Origin: Kribbella pittospori
GTDB lineage: Bacteria > Actinomycetota > Actinomycetes > Propionibacteriales > Kribbellaceae
Length of the DNA stretch: 42,741 nt
NCBI RefSeq assembly: GCF_004331465.1
Contig: NZ_SJKB01000032.1
Coordinates: forward strand, 1-42,741
Direction: 5' to 3'
The notes under the pieces are model-generated. The model saw only the letters and a list, made by a program, of their open reading frames with translations, was not told where the DNA came from and did no database searches. Each line of letters opens with the position of its first letter. The first letter of the stretch is position 1. A program made the position numbers and the translations under genes. Positions 33,375-41,802 of this stretch are shown in pieces.

Positions 33375-34262
33375 CTAGCGGCTGCTGCCGAGTGGGCGCA
33401 GCCCGGAGACGGTCGAGACCATTCGGTAGTGCCGCGGCGTCGCCTTGAAGCGGTCGTTGAACAGCCGGTAGAAGTGGCTGAGCGAGGGGAAGCCACAGTC
33501 GGCGGCTACGGCCGAGATCGGGCGATCCGTCATCCGCAGCATCGCCGCGGCCCGGTTCAACCGGACCTGGTTGACCATCTCCGTCGCCGTCTGCCCGGTG
33601 CCGGCCTGGATGACCCGGTTGACGTGCTCCCGGCTGCGGCCGGCGAGCCCTGCCAGTCCGGTCACGCCCTCGGTCAGGGCGACCGGATCGTCGGCGAAAC
33701 GGCTGAGCGCCTCGGTCAGCCACAGCGGCAGACCGTCGCCGGCCGGGCGGCCGATCAGGTCGCACAGCAACTCGAGCAGGAACCGTTCCAGCTGCAACCT
33801 GCCGGCAGGCCCGGAGACCAGGACCGACGACAGCTCGGTGAGCCGCTGCAGCCGGACGCTGTCGAGCCGGTGCGTCGTCGGCAGGCCGCCCGCCGACCAC
33901 GCCCAGTCGGCCGGGTCGAAGTACCTGGCCTCGAGTGCTCTGAGCGTCTCGCTCGGGAACGACACGGCCACCTGAGCGAACGAGCGGCCTGGCACCGGCC
34001 GGAACAAGTGGACGTCGTCGGGCCGGATGAACACCACGTCGCCCGCCTCGAGCAGTCGGCGCGTGCCGCCCACCACGTGCTGGAGTACGCCGTACTCGAT
34101 CCAGGTCAGCTCCGCGAAGTCGTCGTGCGTGTGCAGTCTGCCGACGAACCGGACCGCCTCCGTACGCCGGCCGACGTAGTACGTCTCGCCGGCGGCGACG
34201 TAGTCCTCCAGATGCAGCAGCGTCACGTCAGTGTCACCGGAGAGCAATTTTTGATCCTTCAC
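33375..34262 (-). CDS. AraC-family regulator of the GH63 locus
   Basis: Protein of 295 residues. N-terminal cupin sensor domain: VGRLHTHDDFAELTWIEYG and LLEAGDVVFIRPDDVH (about 40-85). C-terminal double HTH from about 195: LAGRSREHVNRVIQAGTG, then the signature RMTDRPISAVAADCGFPSLSHFYRLFNDRFKATPRHYR. It diverges from the dioxygenase gene over a 68-bp gap, so it is the probable activator of the catabolic operon, with a sugar or glycoside as effector. Confidence 0.88.
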   Translation of the reverse strand: MKDQKLLSGDTDVTLLHLEDYVAAGETYYVGRRTEAVRFVGRLHTHDDFAELTWIEYGVLQHVVGGTRRLLEAGDVVFIRPDDVHLFRPVPGRSFAQVAVSFPSETLRALEARYFDPADWAWSAGGLPTTHRLDSVRLQRLTELSSVLVSGPAGRLQLERFLLELLCDLIGRPAGDGLPLWLTEALSRFADDPVALTEGVTGLAGLAGRSREHVNRVIQAGTGQTATEMVNQVRLNRAAAMLRMTDRPISAVAADCGFPSLSHFYRLFNDRFKATPRHYRMVSTVSGLRPLGSSR

Positions 34263-34330
34263 CAGGAAGAAGCGTCATTGTCGAGCATATAGCGTCGATC
34301 GCGGGGAATCGGCGCCGGAAGGAGAGCGCG

Positions 34331-35104
34331 ATGCAGACCATGACCCAGGAGGTCAACCGGCAGTACGCCGACGACGGCTACGTGGTCATCCGCGACGTGG
34401 TCGATCCGGGCGTCGTCGAGGCGGCCAACGCGCATGTCGACTGGCTGCTCGCCCGTCACCCCGAGCTCACCCCGGAGCAGCTGGGAACCCGGCTCGCCCG
34501 CGACGACCCGTTCTGGATCCGGCTCGTCTCCGACCACCGCCTGCTCGACGTCGCGCAGCAGTTCGTCGGCCCGGACATTGCCCTGTTCGCCACGCACTAC
34601 CTGTGCAAGCCGCCAAAGCACGGCAAGGGCGTCGAGTGGCACCAGGACGGGGCGTTCTGGCCCCTCGAACCGATGAACGTCGTGACGCTCTGGCTCGCCC
34701 TCACCGACTCCGATCCGGACAACGGGTGCCTGCGCGTCCTGCCGGGATCGCACCGCTGGGAGCTGGAGCAGATGAAGCAGTCCGATCCCGGCAGCGTGCT
34801 CCGGCACCGGATCGACGCCGACGTCGACGAGAGCTCCGCGGTGGACCTGGTGATGCGCGCCGGGGACGTCGAGGTGCACCACCCGAACATCGTGCACAGC
34901 TCGATGCCGAACCGGTCGGACCGGTGGCGCAGAGCCCTGACCATCCGCTACATCCCGACCAGCACACGGATCACGAGGCCGGACGAGGCCTCGCCGTTCC
35001 ACCTGCGCGGCGAAACAGTGCCGGGCCTCAACGCCTACCTCGAGCCGCCTCCCTTTCGTCCGGGCGACCACTTCCCGGCCGGCGAGGCGGGCCGCGGGTG
35101 CTGA
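34331..35104 (+). CDS. PhyH-type Fe(II)/2-oxoglutarate dioxygenase
   Basis: Cytosolic oxygenase of 257 residues in the phytanoyl-CoA dioxygenase family. The metal triad is visible: WHQDGAFWP gives His104 and Asp106, and VHHPNIVHSS the distal His189; Arg200/201 in RRALTIRY binds 2-oxoglutarate. LRVLPGSHRWE is the family loop. Such enzymes hydroxylate small substrates or cleave alkyl groups by hydroxylation. ATG 34331 follows GGAAGGAGAG. It is the first gene of the operon and overlaps the SGNH gene by 7 bp. A role in removing an O-alkyl or similar decoration is inference. Confidence 0.88.
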   Translation: MQTMTQEVNRQYADDGYVVIRDVVDPGVVEAANAHVDWLLARHPELTPEQLGTRLARDDPFWIRLVSDHRLLDVAQQFVGPDIALFATHYLCKPPKHGKGVEWHQDGAFWPLEPMNVVTLWLALTDSDPDNGCLRVLPGSHRWELEQMKQSDPGSVLRHRIDADVDESSAVDLVMRAGDVEVHHPNIVHSSMPNRSDRWRRALTIRYIPTSTRITRPDEASPFHLRGETVPGLNAYLEPPPFRPGDHFPAGEAGRGC

Positions 35105-35679
35105 CTGCGTACGGCCACTCCTGGGTCTTCGGGACGGGCGCACGGCGGCACAGCGAGGGGTTCGTCCAACTGGCCGCGCGACAGCTCGGACACCGGCTGG
35201 ACAACCAGGCCGAGAGCGGGAGCCTGAGCACGCAGACGGCCCGTCTCGTCGTCGCCCGGCCACCCGGTCCCGCCGACGTCTACGTGCTGATGACCGGATT
35301 CAACGACGCTCGGCTGCACGGTACGGCGCCGGCCGGCCGGCGTCAGTACGAGGATTCGCTGGAGATCGTGTTGCACGCTCTGCAGAAGGCAGATCCGCGG
35401 GCCGTGACACTGGCGATCGAGCAGCCTCACGTCCAGGACTACTCGGGTCATCCGCCGTACGACCAGGCGACGGACGCGATCGTCGACGAGTACAACGCCT
35501 CCCTGCGGACCACCGTCGCGCGCTTCCCCTCGGCGCGCGCGGTGGTCGTCGACGGCTGGGACGCCGCGACGATGCTTGCCGACGACAACGTCCATCCGAA
35601 CGACCGCGGGCACGCCGTCCTGGCGCGTTCACTGGTCCGGGCGATGACTGCCGTGGTGCGGAAGGACGACGCGCGATGA
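35098..35679 (+). CDS. SGNH/GDSL-type esterase
   Basis: Hydrolase of 193 residues without a signal peptide. Block I is AYGHSWVFG with the catalytic Ser (GDSL degenerated to GHSW), block III is MTGFNDARL with Asn, and block V is DDNVHPNDRGH with the Asp-His pair. GTG 35098 is the start; it overlaps the end of the dioxygenase gene, and the next gene overlaps its stop by 4 bp. The family removes acyl (often acetyl) groups from carbohydrates, which suits the operon. Confidence 0.82.
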   Translation: MLTAYGHSWVFGTGARRHSEGFVQLAARQLGHRLDNQAESGSLSTQTARLVVARPPGPADVYVLMTGFNDARLHGTAPAGRRQYEDSLEIVLHALQKADPRAVTLAIEQPHVQDYSGHPPYDQATDAIVDEYNASLRTTVARFPSARAVVVDGWDAATMLADDNVHPNDRGHAVLARSLVRAMTAVVRKDDAR

Positions 35680-36884
35680 CAGATCACGATCTCGAGCCCA
35701 AGGTCCGGCGGCTGCTGGAGAGCCACTGGGACGACGCCCGCGGGTACTGCGTCCCCAACCCCACGACGTACCCGCATCTGTGGCTGTGGGACTCCTGTTT
35801 CCATGCGATCATCTGGGCGCACCTCGGCGACGACCGCGCGCTGCGCGAGCTCGACGCCACCCTGGCGGGTCAGCTGCCCAGTGGGCTCGTCCCACACATG
35901 CGGTACGGCGGCCGGCGCGCCGACTCGTGGTTGGGTCCACTCGAGCACACCTCGTCGATCACCCAGCCGCCGATGTTCGGTCACGCCGCCAAGGTGCTGA
36001 GCTCGCGCGGGTTCGTGCCGTCGTCGGCGACACTGGACCGGGCTCGGCGCGGACTCGACTGGCTGTGGCGGACCCGGCGTACCGACGACGGCCTCATGTA
36101 CGTCGTCCACCCGTGGGAAGCGGGCAACGACCACAGCCCGCGGTGGGACGACTTCGGCGCCCCGGGCCGCACGCCGGCCGACTACAGCCGGCCGGCGCGG
36201 ACAGCCTGGAACAAGGCCCGCGTCCACGACATCACCTTCGACAGCGACGGCGGCGCGCTGTGGTCGACCTCGTTCGTCGTCTGCCCGGCAGCCTTCAACG
36301 CGTACGTCGCCTTCAACCTGGCCGAACTGGCCGACCTGCTGGACGATCGCGAACTGGCGGACCGGGCGGACCAGTTGAGCGAAGCGATCGACTCGCTGCT
36401 CTGGGACGAAGACGAACAACTCTGGTCCGATCTTCCCGTCGTGGGTGGTGGCCCTTCCGTGAGGCTGCCGACGAGCGATGGTGTGATGCCTGCCCTGGTC
36501 ACCCAGGACCGGTCCAAGGCTCTCGCGTCATTGCGCCAGCTCGACGATCCCGACCGGTTCGGCGCGCCGTACGGTCCGGCGAACGTTGCCCGCGGCAACC
36601 CGGCGTACGACCCGCAGACGTACTGGCGTGGACCCGCTTGGCCACCGCTCAACTACCTGTTCTGGCTGGCGGCCCGCAGATGGGAGCTGGATGGTGCTGC
36701 ACAGACCCTGGCGGTCCGCTCGGTCGACGGTGCGCTGCAGAGCGGGTGGGCCGAGTACTGGAACCCCGAGAACGGCGCCGGCCTCGGCGCCGCCCCGCAG
36801 ACCTGGACCGGTCTGGTGATCGCCCTGCATGATCCGATGATACTTGCCCAAGGCATCGGTCATGCGTCCCCTGTGAAGGAGTGA
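35676..36884 (+). CDS. GH63-like (alpha/alpha)6 glycoside hydrolase, copy A
   Basis: Cytosolic protein of 402 residues. The barrel has family features TYPHLWLWDSCFHAIIWAH (residues 31-49), the probable acid HPWEAGNDHSPRWDD (Asp152), YWRGPAWPPLNYLFWL and the C-terminal base segment AEYWNPENGAGLGA (Glu360). This layout is shared with GH63 mannosylglycerate/glucosylglycerate hydrolases and distantly with trehalase-like enzymes. Its motifs differ from those of copy B at 39878 (Asn for Met before the Asp, WNPENG for LDPFTG), so the two probably act on different bonds. It overlaps the SGNH gene and is 8 bp from the binding-protein gene. Confidence 0.82.
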   Translation: MTDHDLEPKVRRLLESHWDDARGYCVPNPTTYPHLWLWDSCFHAIIWAHLGDDRALRELDATLAGQLPSGLVPHMRYGGRRADSWLGPLEHTSSITQPPMFGHAAKVLSSRGFVPSSATLDRARRGLDWLWRTRRTDDGLMYVVHPWEAGNDHSPRWDDFGAPGRTPADYSRPARTAWNKARVHDITFDSDGGALWSTSFVVCPAAFNAYVAFNLAELADLLDDRELADRADQLSEAIDSLLWDEDEQLWSDLPVVGGGPSVRLPTSDGVMPALVTQDRSKALASLRQLDDPDRFGAPYGPANVARGNPAYDPQTYWRGPAWPPLNYLFWLAARRWELDGAAQTLAVRSVDGALQSGWAEYWNPENGAGLGAAPQTWTGLVIALHDPMILAQGIGHASPVKE

Positions 36885-36891
36885 ACAGACG

Positions 36892-38136
36892 ATGAATGCC
36901 CGCAAACTCGTGGCGGCGGTCGGGATCGTGCTCGGCACGGCCCTCGTGGCCACCGCCTGCGGCGGCAGTTCGAACGACGGTGGCGCCACCACCGGCGAGC
37001 TCGGCTTCGCCCACAACAAGCCCTGGAACTTCGACGCCTTCTCCAAGGTCTCGCAGCAGGACATCGGCATCAGCCTGAAGAGCACGCAGTACTCCGGTGA
37101 TCCGTACCGGGCCTTCATCCGGCAGTCCTTCCGGACCAAGGAGAGCCCAGGGTTGTTCACCTGGGAGGTCAGTACGGCGCTCGACGAGCTCGCGGAACAG
37201 GGCGTGATCGCGGAGACGACCGACCTGTGGACCGAGGCCGTCGACAAGGGCTACGTGACCGACGCGGTGCGCCAGCTCTACACGGTGAAAGGCAAGCAGT
37301 ACTGCACGCCCATCAGCGTCGACGACTGGGTGATGTTCTACAACAAGTCGGTCTTCACGAAGTACGGCATCACCGTTCCGAAGACCTGGGACGAGCTGAT
37401 GAAGGCGGCGGCGACGCTCAAGCAGCACGGCGTGACGCCGTTCTGGAACCAGACCAAGAACTGGGCCTTCGTCTGGTTCCAGACCATCCTGGCCGGCACC
37501 GACCTGCAGCTGTACAACGACCTGTCGACCGGTAAGGCGAAGTACACCGACCCGCGCGTGGTCGCGGTGATGAACAGCTGGCTCGACCTGCAGAAGAAGG
37601 GCTACTTCAACGATCCCGGCCAGACCGACTTCGCCCGCGACCTGATGCGCGAGGGCAAGATCGCAATGGCGCCCGAAGGCACCTGGTTCACCGCCGACGC
37701 CGCCCTGGCCGGCATGACCATGGGCAAGGACGTCGACATGTTCGTCATCCCGGCGGTCAAGCCCGGCGCGGCCACGCCGATCGCGATCGAGACCGCACCG
37801 GTCTGCGTCGGCGAGAGCTCGAAGCAGAAGGCCCTGGGCCTGAAGTTCTCCCAGTGGTGGATGTCGCCGCAGGGTCAGCAGCCGTGGGTGAAGCAGCAGG
37901 GCAACCTGCCGTTCAACAAGGACGCCGAGGCGCCGACGCCGCAGACGAAGGCCCTGAAGACGACGCTTGCCGCGGGCAAGTACGAGTACTACAACCGGTA
38001 CTTCGAGGCGACGCCGGTCCCGATCCGGACGGTCGCGCTGGAGCAGTTCAGTGCGTTCCTGACCAACCGCGGCGACCCGATGCAGTACCTGCAGGCGATC
38101 CAGACCGCGGCCGACGAGTACTGGGCCGGGCGATAA
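36892..38136 (+). CDS. Sugar ABC transporter binding lipoprotein
   Basis: Family-1 solute-binding protein of 414 residues. Signal and lipobox: KLVAAVGIVLGTALVATAC with Cys23, then a Gly/Ser/Asn linker. Typical segments are YTVKGKQYCTPISVDDWVMFYN, FTKYGITVPKTWDELMKAA and MREGKIAMAPEGTWF. It should deliver its sugar to the two permeases encoded next. It is unrelated in size to the 564-residue lipoprotein of the fucoside locus, so the window has two distinct importers. Confidence 0.9.
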   Translation: MNARKLVAAVGIVLGTALVATACGGSSNDGGATTGELGFAHNKPWNFDAFSKVSQQDIGISLKSTQYSGDPYRAFIRQSFRTKESPGLFTWEVSTALDELAEQGVIAETTDLWTEAVDKGYVTDAVRQLYTVKGKQYCTPISVDDWVMFYNKSVFTKYGITVPKTWDELMKAAATLKQHGVTPFWNQTKNWAFVWFQTILAGTDLQLYNDLSTGKAKYTDPRVVAVMNSWLDLQKKGYFNDPGQTDFARDLMREGKIAMAPEGTWFTADAALAGMTMGKDVDMFVIPAVKPGAATPIAIETAPVCVGESSKQKALGLKFSQWWMSPQGQQPWVKQQGNLPFNKDAEAPTPQTKALKTTLAAGKYEYYNRYFEATPVPIRTVALEQFSAFLTNRGDPMQYLQAIQTAADEYWAGR

Positions 38137-38140
38137 CGGC

Positions 38141-39037
38141 GTGGCACGGTCGGGCGCGACGTCGTACCAGGGCCAGGCTCGGGGTTTCCTCCTCCCGAGC
38201 CTCGCCCTGGTGCTGCTCGTCTTCTATCTGCCGGTCCTCTACACGTTCTACCTGAGCTTCACGAAGTACAACGGCCTTGGTACGCCGGAACTCGTCGGCT
38301 TCCACAACTTCGCCGAGATGTTCTCGGACAGCGCGTTCCTGGGCGCGGTCAGGAACACGGCGATCTGGGTCGTAGGCACACTCGTCCTCCCGGTCGGACT
38401 CGGCCTGCTCGTCGCAGTCCTGGCCTACGGGTTCCGGGGCAGCGGCTGGCTACGCCTGCCGTTCCTCGTCCCCTACGCGCTGTCCGGTGTAGCCGTCGGC
38501 GTCATCTGGAGCTTCATGCTGGGGTCGGGCGGTGCGCTCACCCAGGCCCTGCAGTTCCTCAACCTGCCGGGCACCGAGCTTCGCTGGCTCCAGGACTCGC
38601 CGCTGAACACGATCGTCATGGTGATCGCCGCGGCCTGGCAAGGCGTCGGCGTCAACGCGCTGCTGTTCACCGTCGGTCTGCAGTCGATCCCGAAGGAGCC
38701 GCTGGAGGCGGCCCTGATCGACGGCGCCACTGGGCGGCGGCTGTTCGGCCACATCACCTGGCCACTGCTCCGGCCGTCCACGACGGTGGTCGTCGGTCTG
38801 TCGATCGTCAACGGCCTGAAGACGTTCGACATCGTCCAGGCGATGACCCAGGGCGGACCGGCGCGCTCGTCGGAGACGCTGGCCCTGACCATGTACCGCG
38901 ACACCTTCGTGAACAGCGACTACGGCCTGGGGTCGGCGGTGGCGATCTTCCTCAGCATCGTGACCGTCGGCGCCTCCATCATCTATCTGCGCAGGCAACT
39001 GAGCCTGAGCAGCAGCAGCCTCGGAGGTGGCAAGTGA
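38141..39037 (+). CDS. Sugar ABC transporter permease (MalF-type)
   Basis: Permease of 298 residues starting at GTG 38141, 4 bp after the binding-protein stop. Six hydrophobic segments; the first is LLPSLALVLLVFYLPVLYTFYLSF. EAA loop: EAALIDGATGRRLFGHITWPLLRP. Its stop overlaps the next permease start. Confidence 0.9.
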   Translation: MARSGATSYQGQARGFLLPSLALVLLVFYLPVLYTFYLSFTKYNGLGTPELVGFHNFAEMFSDSAFLGAVRNTAIWVVGTLVLPVGLGLLVAVLAYGFRGSGWLRLPFLVPYALSGVAVGVIWSFMLGSGGALTQALQFLNLPGTELRWLQDSPLNTIVMVIAAAWQGVGVNALLFTVGLQSIPKEPLEAALIDGATGRRLFGHITWPLLRPSTTVVVGLSIVNGLKTFDIVQAMTQGGPARSSETLALTMYRDTFVNSDYGLGSAVAIFLSIVTVGASIIYLRRQLSLSSSSLGGGK

Positions 39038-39867
39038 CGCCTTCACGCACCGGGATCATCATCCGAGTGACAGTCCTGTCGCTGCTGGGTGCCCTGTGGC
39101 TCGTGCCGGTGTACCTGCTGCTGGCCAACGCCGGTAAGACAGTCCAGAACTACTCCGGTTCCACGTTGTGGCGGCCCGGCTCGCTGGGAAATCTGTGGGA
39201 CAACCTCAGCCAGGTGGCCACGGGCACGGACATCCCTCGTGCACTGGCGAACACGGCGGTCTACAGCGTGGTGGCGCCGGCGATCGCCGTCATTCTGGGC
39301 GCGACCGTCGGCTTCGCCGTCATCGTTCTCAAACTCCGTCACGGCTTTCTCTGGTTCTTCGTCATCTACTGCGGGTCGGTGTTCCCGCTGCAGATGCTGG
39401 TGATCCCGTTGTTCGACAGCTACTCCCGGCTCGGCCTCTACGACTCCCTGACCGGAATGGTGCTGATCTACTCCATCGTCTGTCTGCCGTTCTCGGCGTT
39501 CGTGATGCGCAACTTCTTCGCCGGCATCGCCGAATCCGTCTTCGAGGCCGCGGTCGTCGACGGAGCGAGGACCGTGCGGATCTTCACCAGGATCTACCTG
39601 CCGATGTCGTCCAGCGCGCTGGCCGTCGTCTTCATCCTGCAGGCGACCTGGGTGTGGAACGACCTCCTGCTCGGCCTCATCCTGACCCAGAGCGACATCA
39701 CCCGCCCGGTCATGCCGGTCCTCACCGGGCTGCAGTCCACCGAAGGCGGCGGCGCCAGCTACACCGTGGTCCTGGCGGCCGCGATCCTCGTGTCGTTGCC
39801 GACGGCATTGTTGTTCCTGGTCTCGCAGCGTTACTTTGCCAAGGGCCTGGCGCTCGGCCAGTACTGA
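39034..39867 (+). CDS. Sugar ABC transporter permease (MalG-type)
   Basis: Permease of 277 residues from GTG 39034. First helix VTVLSLLGALWLVPVYLLLANA; EAA loop EAAVVDGARTVRIFTRIYLP; C terminus SQRYFAKGLALGQY as usual in MalG partners. No ATPase gene follows, so this importer too must rely on a shared ATPase encoded elsewhere. Confidence 0.9.
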   Translation: MTPSRTGIIIRVTVLSLLGALWLVPVYLLLANAGKTVQNYSGSTLWRPGSLGNLWDNLSQVATGTDIPRALANTAVYSVVAPAIAVILGATVGFAVIVLKLRHGFLWFFVIYCGSVFPLQMLVIPLFDSYSRLGLYDSLTGMVLIYSIVCLPFSAFVMRNFFAGIAESVFEAAVVDGARTVRIFTRIYLPMSSSALAVVFILQATWVWNDLLLGLILTQSDITRPVMPVLTGLQSTEGGGASYTVVLAAAILVSLPTALLFLVSQRYFAKGLALGQY

Positions 39868-39877
39868 GGGGAGTCCG

Positions 39878-41128
39878 ATGAGAGACGACGCGGTGCAGGT
39901 CCTGGAGCAGAACTGGACCGGGCGGTCGACGGTTCCGTCGCGATCGCTGTATCCACACCAGTGGAGCTGGGACTCGGCGTTCATCGCGATCGGGCTGCGC
40001 CACGTGTCCGTCGACCGTGCCCGGACCGAACTGGAGTCACTGCTGCAGGCCCAATGGCCGGACGGCCGGATCCCGCACATCGCGTTCGCGCCGAGTGTCC
40101 CCCGTGACGCCTACTTCCCGGGCCCGGACTTCTGGCAAGCGCGACTGGCGAACGGCACCGAGACCTCGGGCATCGTCCAGCCGCCGATCCACGCCCTGGC
40201 CGCCTGGCTCACGTACCAGGCCGACCCTGCGGATTCGGGATTTCTGGAACGGGTCTACCCGGGTCTGGTGGCCTGGCACGACTACCTGCGCGACCGCCGT
40301 ACCCTCGGTCCGGGCGGGCTCGTTGCGATCGTCCACCCGTGGGAGTCCGGGATGGACAACAGCCCTGCCTGGGACTCGCCGCTCGCGCGAGTCACGCCCG
40401 CGCCCGCGGGGTCGTTCACCCGGCGCGACACCGACCACGCCGCCGATGCCGACCGCCCCACCGATCTGGACTACGGGCGCTACGTCCAGCTCGCTGCGAC
40501 GTACCGCGACCACGGGTACGACGACCGGGAGACACCGCACGCCTTCGCTCTCGAAGACCCCTGCTTCAACGCGCTGCTGATCTGCTCCGAACATGCACTG
40601 GCCGATATCGCCACGACGCTCGGCCACGACCCGGCCCGCCATCGCCAGTACGCCGCAGAGCTCACCGACGCTCTGGTCGAGCGGCTGTTCACGGCCGGAA
40701 TGTTCCGGGCGCACGACCTGATGTCGGGCGATCTCGTCGCGTCCGACACCGTGGCCGGCCTGATCCCACTCATCGTCCCCGGGCTGCCGGTCGCCGACAC
40801 CCTCCTCGCGACCGCGCGCGGCCCACGCTTCCGGCTCGGCCAGGTGCGGCTCGTGCCCAGCTACGACCTGACCGCCGAGGACTTCGACGCCGGCCGCTAC
40901 TGGCGAGGACCCAGCTGGTTCAACACTGCCTGGCTGATCCACCGCGGTCTGGTCCAACTGGGCAAGACCGAGTCCGCCGAGGCGCTCCGAACCGACCTGC
41001 TGGCCCTCGCCGAGGCGACGACCTTCGCCGAGTACCTCGACCCCTTCACAGGTGAGGCACACGGCGCCCGCTCCTTCAGCTGGACCGCCGCCCTGGCCCT
41101 CGACCTCGCCACGGCGCCGATCATCTGA
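39878..41128 (+). CDS. GH63-like glycoside hydrolase, copy B (MGH/GGH-like)
   Basis: Enzyme of 416 residues. LYPHQWSWDSAFIAIGL (residues 24-40), VHPWESGMDNSPAWDSP with Asp160, YWRGPSWFNTAWLI and FAEYLDPFTGEAHGARSFSWTAAL with Glu385 closely follow GH63 mannosylglycerate and glucosylglycerate hydrolases, where one Asp and one Glu act as acid and base. ATG 39878 follows GGGGAG, 10 bp after the permease stop; a longer reading from 39836 overlaps the permease. Together with copy A it brackets the transporter genes. A glycerate or similar glycoside is a reasonable substrate guess. Confidence 0.85.
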   Translation: MRDDAVQVLEQNWTGRSTVPSRSLYPHQWSWDSAFIAIGLRHVSVDRARTELESLLQAQWPDGRIPHIAFAPSVPRDAYFPGPDFWQARLANGTETSGIVQPPIHALAAWLTYQADPADSGFLERVYPGLVAWHDYLRDRRTLGPGGLVAIVHPWESGMDNSPAWDSPLARVTPAPAGSFTRRDTDHAADADRPTDLDYGRYVQLAATYRDHGYDDRETPHAFALEDPCFNALLICSEHALADIATTLGHDPARHRQYAAELTDALVERLFTAGMFRAHDLMSGDLVASDTVAGLIPLIVPGLPVADTLLATARGPRFRLGQVRLVPSYDLTAEDFDAGRYWRGPSWFNTAWLIHRGLVQLGKTESAEALRTDLLALAEATTFAEYLDPFTGEAHGARSFSWTAALALDLATAPII

Positions 41129-41129
41129 C

Positions 41130-41275
41130 CGTCCGCGGACCGTCTGTTCCTCGCATTCAGCGTTGATCTCCGCGCCGAGCAGTACGGCGTACGCGGTCCG
41201 ACCACAACCACAGCATCAGGACCACCACGGCGGCCAGGCTGCCGTAGGTCTTGGCGTACCAGATCCCTTCGTGAG
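41130..41275 (-). pseudogene. YihY/UPF0761 membrane-protein relic
   Basis: On the minus strand one frame reads GIWYAKTYGSLAAVVVLMLWLW and then breaks; the continuation AYAVLLGAEINAECEEQT is in another frame. These are the last transmembrane helix and C-terminal end of the YihY/BrkB family (usual form TYGSLxAVVxLLLWL...YxxLLGAELNAE). Everything upstream of this end is missing: the sequence changes to other DNA at about 41275. It is a frameshifted 3' remnant. Confidence 0.7.
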
Positions 41276-41300
41276 GGCCGGTCGCTCTCGTCTTGCTTGG

Positions 41301-41732
41301 TCAGTTGGTTGGCTTTGTGCCCAGTGCTGCTCGTGACCGTTCCGAGCTGTGGGTTTCTGGGTCGGTCGATTCGTCTTGCAGGTCGAGTTTGCGCCGGTAG
41401 AAGTCGTAGGCCGCTTGTTTGCTCATGCCCAGGGCGCTGCCGACCTGACTCCAGCTGGAGCCTTCTTCGCGGGCTTGGCGCATCATGTGCCACCGCGCAC
41501 CGGTGAGCAGGTCCACCACTCGCCGGCTTGCTCGCAGCGCTTCCAGCCCGGTGACGCCGGGCAGATCGGCCAGCGCGGTCACGAGGACCGCGACCGGATG
41601 GCCTGCTTCGTTGGCCTGCTCGATGCCGCGTTCATACAGCTCCCGCTGGTCACTGACTCGCAGTACGTCGAGCAGCTCATCCAGGCTGCGGTAGTCCGCC
41701 GGTTCTGGAGGCTGTCTTGTCTCACGACCCAT
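41301..41732 (-). CDS. Small helix-turn-helix DNA-binding protein
   Basis: Protein of 143 residues. The region WSQVGSALGMSKQAAYDFY (about residues 94-112) is an HTH resembling sigma-70 region 4 or MerR-like recognition helices, preceded by a helical segment (LLTGARWHMMRQAREEG). The first 80 residues are helical and unassigned. ATG 41730-41732 abuts a palindrome, CGTCAAG-ATAG-CTTGACG, and two more copies lie in the gap to the divergent GAF-ANTAR gene. So it very likely binds them and controls itself and that gene. I do not know a named family for it. Confidence 0.75.
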   Translation of the reverse strand: MGRETRQPPEPADYRSLDELLDVLRVSDQRELYERGIEQANEAGHPVAVLVTALADLPGVTGLEALRASRRVVDLLTGARWHMMRQAREEGSSWSQVGSALGMSKQAAYDFYRRKLDLQDESTDPETHSSERSRAALGTKPTN

Positions 41733-41734
41733 AG

Positions 41735-41752
41735 CGTCAAGATAGCTTGACG
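41735..41752. promoter_or_regulatory. Operator copy A, CGTCAAG-N4-CTTGACG
   Basis: CGTCAAG-ATAG-CTTGACG, perfect 7-bp arms. It ends 3 bp from the start codon of the HTH gene (minus strand), a position that would block initiation of its transcript. Confidence 0.75.
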
Positions 41753-41775
41753 AGGAAGTCTACGCCACTTCCCAG

Positions 41776-41793
41776 CGTCAAGACAGCTTGACG
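41776..41793. promoter_or_regulatory. Operator copy B, CGTCAAG-N4-CTTGACG
   Basis: CGTCAAG-ACAG-CTTGACG. Its right arm contains TTGACG (41788-41793), which is placed 17 bp before TACCTT (41811-41816) and could be the -35 element of a promoter for the GAF-ANTAR gene. Centre-to-centre distance from copy A is 41 bp. Confidence 0.75.
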
Positions 41794-41802
41794 CCTCGTT
41801 AC

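Noticed and set aside
33118..33900. Minus-strand frame across the AraC HTH and the inverted repeat
   Set aside because: It is an out-of-frame reading of the AraC gene plus the repeat element and has no domain signature.
41131..41140. GTCCGCGGAC palindrome after GH63-like B as a terminator
   Set aside because: It has no loop and no T-run, and it lies in the coding remnant of a YihY-type gene on the other strand.
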